Source: Azohydromonas aeria
GTDB taxonomy: Bacteria > Pseudomonadota > Gammaproteobacteria > Burkholderiales > Burkholderiaceae_C
NCBI RefSeq assembly: GCF_009760915.1
Contig: NZ_VIDQ01000002.1
Location: 1-64,000, forward strand
Direction of reading: 5' to 3'
DNA: 64,000 nt
Made by a program: the position numbers and the translations under genes. The notes beneath the pieces were generated by a model that saw nothing but the letters and a program-made list of their open reading frames with translations, did no database searches and was not told the DNA's origin. Positions 51,359-59,750 of this stretch are shown here, piece after piece (the first letter of the stretch is position 1; each line of letters starts with the position of its first letter).

Positions 51359-52417
51359 TCAGGCCGCCGAAAACACCATGCACACCGGGCTGCCGGTGGC
51401 AACCTGCTGCCCGGTGGGCGCAAGGCGGCCAGAGACGGCGTCGACGGCGAAGGTCACGATGCTGTCGCTGTCCTCGTTGAGCGCGTACAGCAAGGAGCCA
51501 TCGGGCGAGAGCGTGAAGGCGCGCGGCGTGCGCCCGCCCGTCGGCACGGCCTCGATGAAGCTGAGCTGGCCCAAGACCGGGTCGATGCGGAACACGGCGA
51601 TGCTGTCGTGGCCGCGATTGGAGGCGTAGAGGCGCCGCCCCGATGCGTCGATGGCGATGGCGGCACAGCGGCTGTCGCCGGTGAAGTCAAAGGGCAGCGT
51701 GGGCAGCCACTGGAAGGGCGACAGCGCGCCGGTGGCGGCATCGAAGCGGTAGGCCGTCACGGTCGAATCCAGCTCGTTGACGACGTAGGCCCAGGCCCCG
51801 TGCGGATGGAAGGCCATGTGGCGCGGCCCGGCGCCCTCGCGCGAGTGCACGAAGGCCGGCTCGCAAGGCATGAGCCGCCCGTTCTCGAAGCGGAAGGACC
51901 AGGTGCAGTCGCAACCCTTGTCCGGCACCAGCACGAAGCGTCCCGACGGGTCGAAGGCGTTGAAGTGCGGCTTCACCTGCTTCTGCTCGACGCGGTGCGG
52001 GCCGATGGGGCCGTCCACCTTCACCAGCTGGCTCAGCGGCAGCAGCGACCCGTCCTGCGCCAGCGGCAGCACGGCCAGGCTGGCGCCCAGGTGGTTCGTC
52101 ACCACCAGGTGGCGTTCCTCGGGGTCCAGCGCCAGGTGCACCGGGTTGCGGCCCTCGGTGCCAACCGTGTTGAGGAAGGACAGCCGCCCCGTGGCGCGGT
52201 CCACGGCAAAGGCGCTCGCCTCGCTTTGGTCGCCGTGCACGGTGTAGAGCCGCGTACCCTCGCAATTGAGCGTGAGATACGAGGGGTTGACCAGGTCCTT
52301 GACAAGCTGCACCAGCGTCAGCGCGCCGTCGGCGCCCACCGCGAAAACGCTGATGCCCTCGCCGCGCGCGTTGCGCTCGCGCGTGGTGCGGCAGCCGACG
52401 TAGGCGAACATCGTCAT
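51359..52417 (-). CDS. Beta-propeller lactonase (YbhE/Pgl family)
   Basis: 352 residues, seven-bladed propeller of the 6-phosphogluconolactonase-like type (NPSYLTLNCEGTRLYTVHGD, VKPHFNAFDPSGRFVLVPDK, GPRHMAFHPHGAWAYVVNEL, RTPRAFTLSPDGSLLYALNE). The HFNAFDPSGRF and GPRHMAFHP blocks hold the usual active-site histidine and arginine. No signal peptide is present. In this setting it could open a lactone intermediate. It is 19 bp upstream of the aconitase start and 4 bp after the Bug gene. Confidence 0.85.
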   Translation of the reverse strand: MTMFAYVGCRTTRERNARGEGISVFAVGADGALTLVQLVKDLVNPSYLTLNCEGTRLYTVHGDQSEASAFAVDRATGRLSFLNTVGTEGRNPVHLALDPEERHLVVTNHLGASLAVLPLAQDGSLLPLSQLVKVDGPIGPHRVEQKQVKPHFNAFDPSGRFVLVPDKGCDCTWSFRFENGRLMPCEPAFVHSREGAGPRHMAFHPHGAWAYVVNELDSTVTAYRFDAATGALSPFQWLPTLPFDFTGDSRCAAIAIDASGRRLYASNRGHDSIAVFRIDPVLGQLSFIEAVPTGGRTPRAFTLSPDGSLLYALNEDSDSIVTFAVDAVSGRLAPTGQQVATGSPVCMVFSAA

Positions 52418-52421
52418 CGCG

Positions 52422-53402
52422 TCACTCCATGCGGATGTTCTTGGCCTTGATCAGCGCGCTCCAGCGCTTGCCCTCGGCCTCGATGAAGGCGCCGAACTCC
52501 TCCGGGCTGCCGCCGCCGACCACGTTGCCCGGGCCGGCGATCTTCTCGCGCAGTGCCGGATCGGCCAGGGCCTGGTTGAAAGCCGCGTTGAGCTTGGCCA
52601 CCACGGGCTTGGGCGTGCCCTTGGGCGCAATCACGCCCAGCCAGTTCGACACGGTGACCTGCGGGTAGCCCAGCTCGGCCATGGTGGGCACGTCGGGCAG
52701 GCTGGGCAGGCGCTTGTCGCTGGTGACGGCCAGGGCCCGGGTCTTGCCGGCCTGGATGGAGGGCAGCGCGGCGTAGGTCTGCTCGAACATCATGTCGATC
52801 TCTCCCGACAGCAGCGCGGTGGCGGCCGGGCCGCCGCCCTTGTAGGGCACGCCCAGCAGTTCCAGCCCGGCAGCCTCTTCCATCAGCTCGGCGCTGAGGT
52901 GGTGCGCGCCGCCGGTGCCGGCGTTGCCGATGGTCAGCGCCCCCGGCTTGGCCTTGGCCGCGGCCACCACGTCCTTGAAGGTCTTGAAGGGCTTCTCCAC
53001 GCGCGTGACCAGCACCAGCGGCGCCCGCTCGATCAGCACCACCGGCACGAAGTCCTTCGGGTTGAAGTTGACCTTGGGGAACAGCGTCGGGTTGACCGCC
53101 AGCGGGCCCATCGCGCCGATGCCCAGCGTGTAGCCGTCGCCGGCAGCGCGCGAGACGAACTCGTGGCCGATGTTTCCGCTGGCGCCGGGCTTGTTGTCCA
53201 CGACGATGGTCTGCTTGAGCAGCTGCCCCACGGGCACGCCGAGCTGGCGTGCGCGCAGGTCGTTGTTGCCGCCTGCGGAGAAGGACACGACCAGCGTGAC
53301 GGGTTTGACGGGGTAGTCCTGCGCGTGGGCGGCCACCGAAGCGGCGCCCAGCAGGCCCAGGACGGCGGCACGGGCCAGGAGGTTTCTGCGTTGCATGCTC
53401 AT
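52422..53402 (-). CDS. Bug/TctC-type periplasmic binding protein
   Basis: 326 residues with a signal peptide (GLLGAASVAAHAQ). The Bug signature is YPVKPVTLVVSFSAGGNNDL, then VVDNKPGASGNIGHEFVSRA and LLGVPYKGGGPAATALLSGE. It is notably similar to the Bug protein at 60842-61849 (both have RARQLG, DFVPVVLIE/DLVPVVLIE, GNVVGGGxPE), so the two are paralogues on opposite strands. It binds a carboxylate ligand for a TctAB-type carrier or for signalling; no TctAB genes are present. Confidence 0.9.
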   Translation of the reverse strand: MSMQRRNLLARAAVLGLLGAASVAAHAQDYPVKPVTLVVSFSAGGNNDLRARQLGVPVGQLLKQTIVVDNKPGASGNIGHEFVSRAAGDGYTLGIGAMGPLAVNPTLFPKVNFNPKDFVPVVLIERAPLVLVTRVEKPFKTFKDVVAAAKAKPGALTIGNAGTGGAHHLSAELMEEAAGLELLGVPYKGGGPAATALLSGEIDMMFEQTYAALPSIQAGKTRALAVTSDKRLPSLPDVPTMAELGYPQVTVSNWLGVIAPKGTPKPVVAKLNAAFNQALADPALREKIAGPGNVVGGGSPEEFGAFIEAEGKRWSALIKAKNIRME

Positions 53403-53418
53403 CTTGTGCTACCTGGCT

Positions 53419-54411
53419 TCAGTTTTCGGGGGTGATGTTGGCGTCCTGGACGATCTTGGCGAAACGCTTGGACTCGTCCTGGATGAAGGCCTTGAAGGGA
53501 ACCGGCGGCATTGGCGTGACCTCGCCGCCGAGCTCGTTGAGGCGCTTCACGAGATCCGGGTCCTTGAGCACCTGCGCCACGGAGGCGCTGAGCTTGTCGA
53601 TCACTGGCGCGGGCGTGGCCGCAGGCGCGAACAGGCCGAACCAGTTCTCCAGCGCATAACCCTCCAGGCCCTTGGTCTCGGCCAGCGCCGGCACGTCCGG
53701 CGCCAGCGGCGAGCGCTTGGGCGAGGTCATGGCAATGGCGCGCACGCGACCGTCCTTCATGAAGGGCTTGGCACCGGCCAGGCTCACGAAGGTCATGTCC
53801 ACGCTGCCGCCGGCCGTGTCGGTGAGCTGGTTCGAGGCGCCGCGGTAGGGCACGTGCGTGAGCGCCTGGCCGGAGAGCTTCTCCAGCAGCTCGCCCGCGA
53901 GGTGCTGCGGGTTGCCGATGCCGCTGGTGCCGTAGCTCATGCCCGGATGGGCCTTGGCGTAGGCCAGAAGCTCGGCCGTGCTCTTGATCGGCAGCGCCGG
54001 GTTCACCACCAGCACGTTGGGCACCTTCACCACCAGGCTCACCGGCGCCAGGTCCTTCTCCGGCACGTACTGCATCTTCGCCTTGTGCACGTGCGGATTG
54101 ATCGCCGTCTCGCCGGCCGTGGCCATCAGCAGCGTGTAGCCGTCGGCGGGCGCACGCACCGCGGCAACCGCGCCGATCATGCCGCTGCCGCCGGCCTTGT
54201 TCTCGACGTTGACGACCTGGCCCAGCACCGGGCGCAGCTTCTCGGCCAGCAGCCGCGCCATCACGTCCACGCCGCCGCCGGGCGAGAAGGGAACGATGAT
54301 GGTGATCGGCTTGGCGGGGTAAGCGGCCTGCGCCAGCGCGGTGGCGGGTGCCAACAACGCGGCGCCCAGGGCGCACGCGGTGAGGCCGATGAGGCGGCGC
54401 TTGGTCTGCAT
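53419..54411 (-). CDS. Bug/TctC-type periplasmic binding protein
   Basis: 330 residues. The signal peptide ends LAQA, then YPAKPITIIVPFSPGGGVDV, NVENKAGGSGMIGAVAAVRA and THVPYRGASNQLTDTAGGSV give the family assignment. The ligand-binding loop differs from the neighbour, so it probably takes another ligand. It is 16 bp upstream of the Bug gene at 53402 and downstream of the LysR gene (143-bp gap). No carrier genes are in sight. Confidence 0.9.
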   Translation of the reverse strand: MQTKRRLIGLTACALGAALLAPATALAQAAYPAKPITIIVPFSPGGGVDVMARLLAEKLRPVLGQVVNVENKAGGSGMIGAVAAVRAPADGYTLLMATAGETAINPHVHKAKMQYVPEKDLAPVSLVVKVPNVLVVNPALPIKSTAELLAYAKAHPGMSYGTSGIGNPQHLAGELLEKLSGQALTHVPYRGASNQLTDTAGGSVDMTFVSLAGAKPFMKDGRVRAIAMTSPKRSPLAPDVPALAETKGLEGYALENWFGLFAPAATPAPVIDKLSASVAQVLKDPDLVKRLNELGGEVTPMPPVPFKAFIQDESKRFAKIVQDANITPEN

Positions 54412-54554
54412 GTCGGTGTCTCCTGTCGTGCCCGGCCGCGGGCCGGTTGTTCGGTGTGGAGGCAGATGCTAGGGAGGCGGAACGGGGCTGAAAAACGGTC
54501 TTTTGCCAACACAGCGTTCTCCGTTTGAGAACGCTTGCCGCTTTTCCAGGCAGA

Positions 54555-55454
54555 TCAGGGCAGCGTGCCGGCCGCCTGCTGCAGGTGATCGATGAGCGCG
54601 CGCGTGATGTGGCTGAGCTCGTCCAGGTCGCGCACGACGATGGACATCTCTCGCGCCGCCCAGTGCTCCTGCAATTCCACGGCGCGCAGGCGGCCGGCCG
54701 CCACGGGCGCCGCCAGCACGCCCGCGGGCAGCAGCGTGATGCCCAGCCGCGTCTCGGCCAGGCGGCACATCGCCTCGAAGCTGCTGGCCTGCACTCGCTG
54801 CTGCAGCGTGCCGCCGCAGGCCTGCGCGCCCTGCTGCATCAGCATCGACAGCGAGCTTTCGGCATGCGGGCCGACAAAGGGGTATTTCAGGGCTTCCTCG
54901 AAACGCACCGCCTTGCGCCGCGCCAGGGGGTGGCCCTTGGGCACGCCCAGCATGAGCCGGTCGCTGCGGTAGGGCAGCGCGGCCAGGCCCGCCAGCGCCA
55001 CGGGGCTCGCGACCAGCCCCAGGTCGGCGCTGCCGTCGGCCACCGCGCGCGCGATGGCCTTGCCGGTGCGCTCCTCCAGCGACACTTGCACGTCCGGATA
55101 TCGCGTGAGGAAGCTCTCCAGCTCCGCGGGCAGGAATTGCGTCAGCGCGGAGGCCACGGCATGCAGCCGCACGTGGCCCTTGAGGCCGCCGGCGTACCGG
55201 CCGAGCTCCTCGTCCATGCGCTGCACCAGCTGCAGCATCTGCCGCGCGTGGTGCAACAGCGATTGCCCCGCCGGCGTGAGCCGCACGCCGCGCGGCTGGC
55301 GCACCAGCAGCGGCGTGCCTGCCAGCGCCTCCAGCTCGACGATGCGCTTGCTCACCGCTGACACCGCCAGGTGCTTGCGCTCTGCGGCGCGCGTGAGGTT
55401 GCCGCACTCGGCCACGGCAACGAAAAGATCCAGACTGGTGAGATCGTGACGCAT
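54555..55454 (-). CDS. LysR-family transcriptional regulator
   Basis: 299 residues. The HTH at about 5-63 reads LDLFVAVAECGNLTRAAERK...HLAVSAVSKRIVELEAL. The effector domain covers about 90-295. It lies first in the minus-strand run and is divergent from the Bug gene at 55676. A repeated half-dyad element in the 221-bp spacer is the likely binding site, with one copy 8 bp from its own start (autocontrol). The inducer is probably an intermediate of the pathway encoded on both sides. Confidence 0.9.
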   Translation of the reverse strand: MRHDLTSLDLFVAVAECGNLTRAAERKHLAVSAVSKRIVELEALAGTPLLVRQPRGVRLTPAGQSLLHHARQMLQLVQRMDEELGRYAGGLKGHVRLHAVASALTQFLPAELESFLTRYPDVQVSLEERTGKAIARAVADGSADLGLVASPVALAGLAALPYRSDRLMLGVPKGHPLARRKAVRFEEALKYPFVGPHAESSLSMLMQQGAQACGGTLQQRVQASSFEAMCRLAETRLGITLLPAGVLAAPVAAGRLRAVELQEHWAAREMSIVVRDLDELSHITRALIDHLQQAAGTLP

Positions 55455-55461
55455 GGCGCAT

Positions 55462-55611
55462 TTTGTACCAAGTCATTCCATGCTCCATGCAAGCCTCGAT
55501 GCCGCCATCTCGCACCCCTTGCTGAAAAAGGCCTGCCGCTCAGTAATCTCAAAGATGCGGCATGAGTTACGGGCAAACCCTGATCTTTGTACTAATGCAT
55601 TCCTTAGTACA
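55462..55611. promoter_or_regulatory. Repeated operator between LysR gene and Bug gene
   Basis: TTTGTACCAAGTCATTCC (55462-55479) and TTTGTACTAATGCATTCC (55586-55603) agree at 15 of 18 positions. The second is part of a perfect dyad TGTACTAA-TGCATTCC-TTAGTACA (55588-55611). One copy sits by the LysR start, the other 65 bp before ATG 55676. Confidence 0.6.
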
Positions 55612-55675
55612 TTGCGCGTCATGTCGCACCGGAACCCGGCCGGTGCCCTCTTCAGATCAAATTCGGAGACCGTCC

Positions 55676-56689
55676 ATGCCGCAACCGTCCCTCCCCGGCG
55701 CCTTCACGCGCCTGCGCCGCGCCCTGCTCGCGCTGGGCGCCGCGCTGCTCGCGGGTGCCACGCTGCAGGCCCAGGCCCAATCGCAGCCGGCCTGGCCGGT
55801 GAAGCCGGTGACGATCGTGGTGGCCTTCTCGCCCGGCGGTCCCAACGACGTGATGGCGCGCATCCTTGCGGCCAAGCTCAGCGCCAACCTGGGCCAGCAG
55901 TTCATCGTCGAGAACAAGGTCGGTGCCGGCGGCACCATCGGCACGGCGCAAGTGGCCAAGGCAGCGGCCGACGGCTACACGCTGCTGTTCAACAGCGCGC
56001 CCTTCGTCACCGCGCCGGCGCTCTACGGCAACCGGCTGAGCTACGACACGCTGCGCGACTTCACCGGCGTGACCAAGGTGGCGGAGTCGCCGCTGGCGCT
56101 GATGACGGCCACGGCCTCGCCGCACAAGACGCTCAAGGGCTTGATCGCCACGGCCAAGATGCAGCCGGGCAAGCTCAACTTCGGCAGTGGCGGCGTGGCC
56201 AGCACATCGCACCTGGCCATGGCGCTGCTGGGCGTGACCGCCGGCGTCGAGCTGCAGCACGTGCCCTACAAGGGCGGCGGCCAGTCGATCACCGCGCTCA
56301 TGGGCGGCGAGATCGACGTGCTGCTGGACAGCATCACCGCAGGCGGCTCGTTCCTCTCCGCTGGCCGGCTGCGCGCCCTGGCCGTCACCGGCACCAAGCG
56401 AGCGGCCAAGGCGCCCGACGTGCCGACTTTTGCCGAGGCCGGGCTGCCGGAATTCCAGATGGTGCACTGGGTGGGCCTGTCGGCGCCGGCGAAGACACCC
56501 GCGCCGGTGCTCGACAAGCTGCAGGCCGAGGTCGCCAGGGCCATGGCCGCCGATGACGTGAAGGCCCGCTTCGCCGAGCTCGGCGCCGAGCCCACGGTGA
56601 CGTCGCGCCAGCAGTTCGACGCGTTCATCAAGACCGAAGTGGAGCGCTGGACGCGGGTGATTCGCGAGGCGCGCATCCAGCCGGAGTGA
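55676..56689 (+). CDS. Bug/TctC-type periplasmic binding protein
   Basis: 337 residues from ATG 55676 (GGAG at 8 bases). The signal peptide ends LQAQAQ, followed by WPVKPVTIVVAFSPGGPNDV, FIVENKVGAGGTIGTAQVAK and LQHVPYKGGGQSITALMGGE. It is the first gene of the plus-strand run and carries the dyad operator in front. A hairpin CTGACCGG...CCGGTCAG (56757-56778) lies downstream and may end or attenuate the transcript before the amidohydrolase gene. Confidence 0.9.
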   Translation: MPQPSLPGAFTRLRRALLALGAALLAGATLQAQAQSQPAWPVKPVTIVVAFSPGGPNDVMARILAAKLSANLGQQFIVENKVGAGGTIGTAQVAKAAADGYTLLFNSAPFVTAPALYGNRLSYDTLRDFTGVTKVAESPLALMTATASPHKTLKGLIATAKMQPGKLNFGSGGVASTSHLAMALLGVTAGVELQHVPYKGGGQSITALMGGEIDVLLDSITAGGSFLSAGRLRALAVTGTKRAAKAPDVPTFAEAGLPEFQMVHWVGLSAPAKTPAPVLDKLQAEVARAMAADDVKARFAELGAEPTVTSRQQFDAFIKTEVERWTRVIREARIQPE

Positions 56690-56984
56690 AGTAGTTTCCA
56701 CGTCTTTTTCATGGTATTTCATTACTTCTTAAGTCCAATCGAATGTTGAAGCCCGACTGACCGGACAGCACCGGTCAGTTGCGGCCCGGCACCGCGACGC
56801 TCTTCTCCGACGACATCGTTGCTTCATGGTGAAGCGAAGGTGATTCACGTTTCGGCCGATAGCCTGGCACTTCACCAAGCTGGCATTCCGCGAGACCTGG
56901 CCTACGTGGAAGCACGTATTGTTCAATCTCTTGTTGGTTTTTTATATTCATATAAGACCAGAAACCGTAGCACTCGAAACGCCC
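56690..56984 (+). other. 295-bp spacer with hairpin
   Basis: No gene is seen. It holds the perfect 8-bp stem CTGACCGG/CCGGTCAG at 56757-56764 and 56771-56778 (6-base loop, no T-run). An AT-rich stretch at 56925-56960 could provide a promoter for the amidohydrolase gene. Confidence 0.45.
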
Positions 56985-57899
56985 ATGCCCACCCGCACGC
57001 CCTCAACGACGGACCACGCCCTGCCGGCACGCGGTGCCACCGACACGCATGTCCACGTGTTCGACCCGGCGCGCTTCGGCTTCCTGGCCGGCCGCAGCTA
57101 CACGCCGGGCGCGGCCAGCGTCGCGGCGCTGCGCGAGTGCCATGCGCGGCTGGGCCTGGAGCGCGTGGTGCTGGTGCAGCCCAGCGTCTACGGCACCGAC
57201 AACGCCTGCATCCTCGACGCCATCGCGCAGCTGGGCCCCGACCGCTGCCGCGGCATCGCCGTGGTGCACCTGGAGCGCGTGACGCGCCATGAGCTGCTCA
57301 CGCTGCACGGCGCCGGCGTGCGCGGCATCCGTCTGAACTTGGAAGTGCGCCACGAGGCCGACCCGGTGCGCGTGCTGGCCGAGCTGCGCCGCGCCGCGGC
57401 CGCCGTGGACCTGCCCGGCTGGTGCGTGCAGGTGCATTGCGCGGCCTCGCTGCTGCCCACCGTGGCGCAGGCGCTGCCGGACTTCCGAGTCCCGCTGGTG
57501 CTGGACCATTTCGCCGGCCTGCGCGCGGCCGACGCCGACCCGGCGCAGCCGCCGCTGTGCACGCTAATGGCGCTGCTGGACACGGGCCGCGTCTGGCTCA
57601 AGCTCTCGGCCTTCTACCGCGCCTCGATCGACGCGCCCGGTTACCCGGACTTGGCGCCGCTGGCGCGCGCGCTCCTCCAGGCCCGTCCCGACCGGCTGCT
57701 GTGGGGCTCGGACTGGCCGCACACAGGCGGCGGATCGGGCGCGCGCGACCCGGGCCGCATCGAGCCTTTCCGCCGAGTCGACCTGGGCGCCAGCCTCGCC
57801 GCGCTGCGCTGCTGGATGCCCGACGCCGCCACGCTGCGCCAGGTGCTGGTGAGCAATCCCGCCGCGCTCTACGGTTTCGCCGCTGAAGCCGCGGCCTGA
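56985..57899 (+). CDS. Amidohydrolase of the PDC-lactonase (LigI-like) family
   Basis: 304 residues from ATG 56985; the ribosome site is weak, and an upstream ATG at 56919 is less likely. The metal/active-site pattern of COG3618 hydrolases is present: TDTHVHVFDP (H-x-H), VQVHCAASLL, LVLDHFAGLR and LLWGSDWPHT (Asp). The family opens lactones such as 2-pyrone-4,6-dicarboxylate or related ring esters, often without a metal. It lies before the cupin gene, 50 bp apart. Confidence 0.85.
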   Translation: MPTRTPSTTDHALPARGATDTHVHVFDPARFGFLAGRSYTPGAASVAALRECHARLGLERVVLVQPSVYGTDNACILDAIAQLGPDRCRGIAVVHLERVTRHELLTLHGAGVRGIRLNLEVRHEADPVRVLAELRRAAAAVDLPGWCVQVHCAASLLPTVAQALPDFRVPLVLDHFAGLRAADADPAQPPLCTLMALLDTGRVWLKLSAFYRASIDAPGYPDLAPLARALLQARPDRLLWGSDWPHTGGGSGARDPGRIEPFRRVDLGASLAALRCWMPDAATLRQVLVSNPAALYGFAAEAAA

Positions 57900-57949
57900 A
57901 GCCCGCCCCGCCTTCCAGAACACCGCCGAACACCCCCCGGAGACCCGCG

Positions 57950-58375
57950 ATGACCGCACCCCAAACCGACACGCGCCGCGCCGCCGTGCTGCGCCCGTCC
58001 GAAATCAAGACCCACGACCGCGGCGGCGGCGCCAGCACCACGCCGCTGGTCGGCCCCTCGGTGGGCGCCACGGCCTTCATCAACGGCATCACCAGCTTCG
58101 GCGCCGGCACCAAGATCCCGTTCCACAGCCACAACTGCGAAGAGAGCGTGGTGCTGCTCGAAGGCGAGGCCATGCTCGACATCGAGGGGCAGGAGTCGGT
58201 GCAGCTGCAACCGCTGGACACGACCTGGCTGCCGCCCAACCTCTCGCACCGCTTCCGCAACCTCTCCGACACGCAGCCGATGAAGATCCTGTGGATCTAT
58301 GCCCGGCTCGACGCCACGCGCACGCTCACCGAGACCGGTGTGACCAATTTCGTCTCCGCGGAGCACAACAAGTGA
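57950..58375 (+). CDS. Small cupin-domain protein
   Basis: 141 residues. Metal-binding cupin motif 1 is PFHSHNCEESVVLLEGEAML (H-x-H, E) and motif 2 lies at WLPPNLSHRFRN. GAGTKIP and GQESVQLQPLDTTWLPP complete the double-stranded barrel. The enzyme or sensor role is unknown; cupins in catabolic runs can be isomerases, lyases or dioxygenases. Its stop overlaps the next start (GTGA), so they are coupled. Confidence 0.82.
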   Translation: MTAPQTDTRRAAVLRPSEIKTHDRGGGASTTPLVGPSVGATAFINGITSFGAGTKIPFHSHNCEESVVLLEGEAMLDIEGQESVQLQPLDTTWLPPNLSHRFRNLSDTQPMKILWIYARLDATRTLTETGVTNFVSAEHNK

Positions 58376-58671
58376 TCACCGAGATCGCCCACATCACCGT
58401 GAAAGCCGGCATGGAAGCCGCGTTCGAGCAGGGCGTGGCCGAGGCCGCGCCGTTGTTCCAGCGCGCCCACGGCTGCCGCGGCCTGGCGCTGCAGCGCGGC
58501 ATCGAGCAGCCCACGCACTACCGGCTGGTGGTGCAGTGGGAAACGCTGGAGGACCACACGGTCACTTTCCGCGGCTCCGACGACTTCCAGGCCTGGCGCC
58601 GCCTGGTCGGCCACTGCTTCGAAAGCGCGCCGCAGGTCGAGCACGTCGCCACGGTGCTGCAGCCGTTCTGA
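58372..58671 (+). CDS. ABM-domain (antibiotic biosynthesis monooxygenase-like) protein
   Basis: 99 residues from GTG 58372, which overlaps the cupin stop. ITEIAHITVKAGMEAAFEQG and HYRLVVQWETLEDHTVTFRG...SDDFQAWRRLVGHCFES are the ABM ferredoxin-like fold. Such small dimers can be quinol/phenol monooxygenases, isomerases or non-catalytic partners. A ring-oxidation or decarboxylation step is possible but not shown. It ends 35 bp before the Bug gene at 58707. Confidence 0.82.
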   Translation: MITEIAHITVKAGMEAAFEQGVAEAAPLFQRAHGCRGLALQRGIEQPTHYRLVVQWETLEDHTVTFRGSDDFQAWRRLVGHCFESAPQVEHVATVLQPF

Positions 58672-58706
58672 CGCCGCGCCCACCCAAAACACCGGAGACA
58701 CGACCC

Positions 58707-59681
58707 ATGAATCGACGCCTTGCCCTTGGGCTGGCGCTGGGCGCCCCTGCGCTCGCGCTTTTGCCCTCCCTGGCGCTGGCCCAGGCCTATCCCAGCAAAC
58801 CGGTCACGGTGATCGTGCCCTTCGCCGTAGGCGGCGGCAGCGACAACGTCGCCCGAATGATCACGGCCAAGCTCTCCGAGCGCACGGGCAAGAGCTTCGT
58901 CATCGACAACCGCGGCGGCGGCGGCACCAACATCGGCAACGAGGCGGCTTCGCGCGCCGCGCCCGACGGCTACACCGTGCTGCTGGGGCAGTTCACGCTG
59001 TCGGCGAACCCGCACCTGTACTCGGGCCTGCGCTACGACGCCGACAAGAGCTTCATCCCGGTGGTGCACGTCGCCAATGCACCGACCGTGCTGGTCGTTC
59101 CCGCGTTCTCGCCAATCAAGGACGTGGCCGGCGTGGTCGCCGCGGCCAAGGCCCGGCCGGGCAAGCTCAACTTCGGCTCCGGCGGCGCGGGCACCTCGGT
59201 GCACTTGGCTGGCGAGCTGTTCAAGCTGCAGAACGGCGTGGACCTGGTGCACATCCCTTACAAAGGCAGCGCCCCGGCCATGACGGACCTCGTCGGCGGC
59301 CAGATCGAGATGATGTTCGACACCTCGACCTCGGCGCTGCCGCACGCCAAGGGCGGCAAGGTGCGCGCCATCGGCGTGGCCGCCGCCCAGCGCCTGAAGG
59401 AGTTGCCCGGCGTGCCGACCTTCGCCGAGCAGGGGTTCAAGGACTTCGACGTGCCGGCCTGGTACGGCTTCGTGGCGCCCAAGGGAACGCCGCTTGAGGC
59501 CGTGCAGTGGCTCAACGCCGAGGTCAACGCCGTGCTCAAGGACCCGGCCGTCGTGGTCAAGCTCGACGCCATCGGCGCCGTGCCCGTCGGCGGCACGTCC
59601 GCGCAGATGGGCGAGTTCATGAAGGCGCAGTCCACACGCTGGGCCAAGGTCATCAAGGACGCCGGCATCAAACTCGACTGA
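58707..59681 (+). CDS. Bug/TctC-type periplasmic binding protein
   Basis: 324 residues from ATG 58707 (GGAG upstream). The signal peptide ends LALAQA, then YPSKPVTVIVPFAVGGGSDN, FVIDNRGGGGTNIGNEAASR and LVHIPYKGSAPAMTDLVGGQ. It differs from the other four Bug proteins in the ligand loop. It lies inside the plus-strand run between the ABM and dehydrogenase genes. Confidence 0.9.
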   Translation: MNRRLALGLALGAPALALLPSLALAQAYPSKPVTVIVPFAVGGGSDNVARMITAKLSERTGKSFVIDNRGGGGTNIGNEAASRAAPDGYTVLLGQFTLSANPHLYSGLRYDADKSFIPVVHVANAPTVLVVPAFSPIKDVAGVVAAAKARPGKLNFGSGGAGTSVHLAGELFKLQNGVDLVHIPYKGSAPAMTDLVGGQIEMMFDTSTSALPHAKGGKVRAIGVAAAQRLKELPGVPTFAEQGFKDFDVPAWYGFVAPKGTPLEAVQWLNAEVNAVLKDPAVVVKLDAIGAVPVGGTSAQMGEFMKAQSTRWAKVIKDAGIKLD

Positions 59682-59750
59682 AGCGCCGGCCCCTCAGCTT
59701 TCCTCCCCCGCCCCTCTCCCTCCACCCCACCCCTCCCTAAAGGCATCACC

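Noticed and set aside
48400-51480. 1026-residue plus-strand frame
   Set aside because: Antisense to the aconitase gene; long antisense frames are expected at this GC content.
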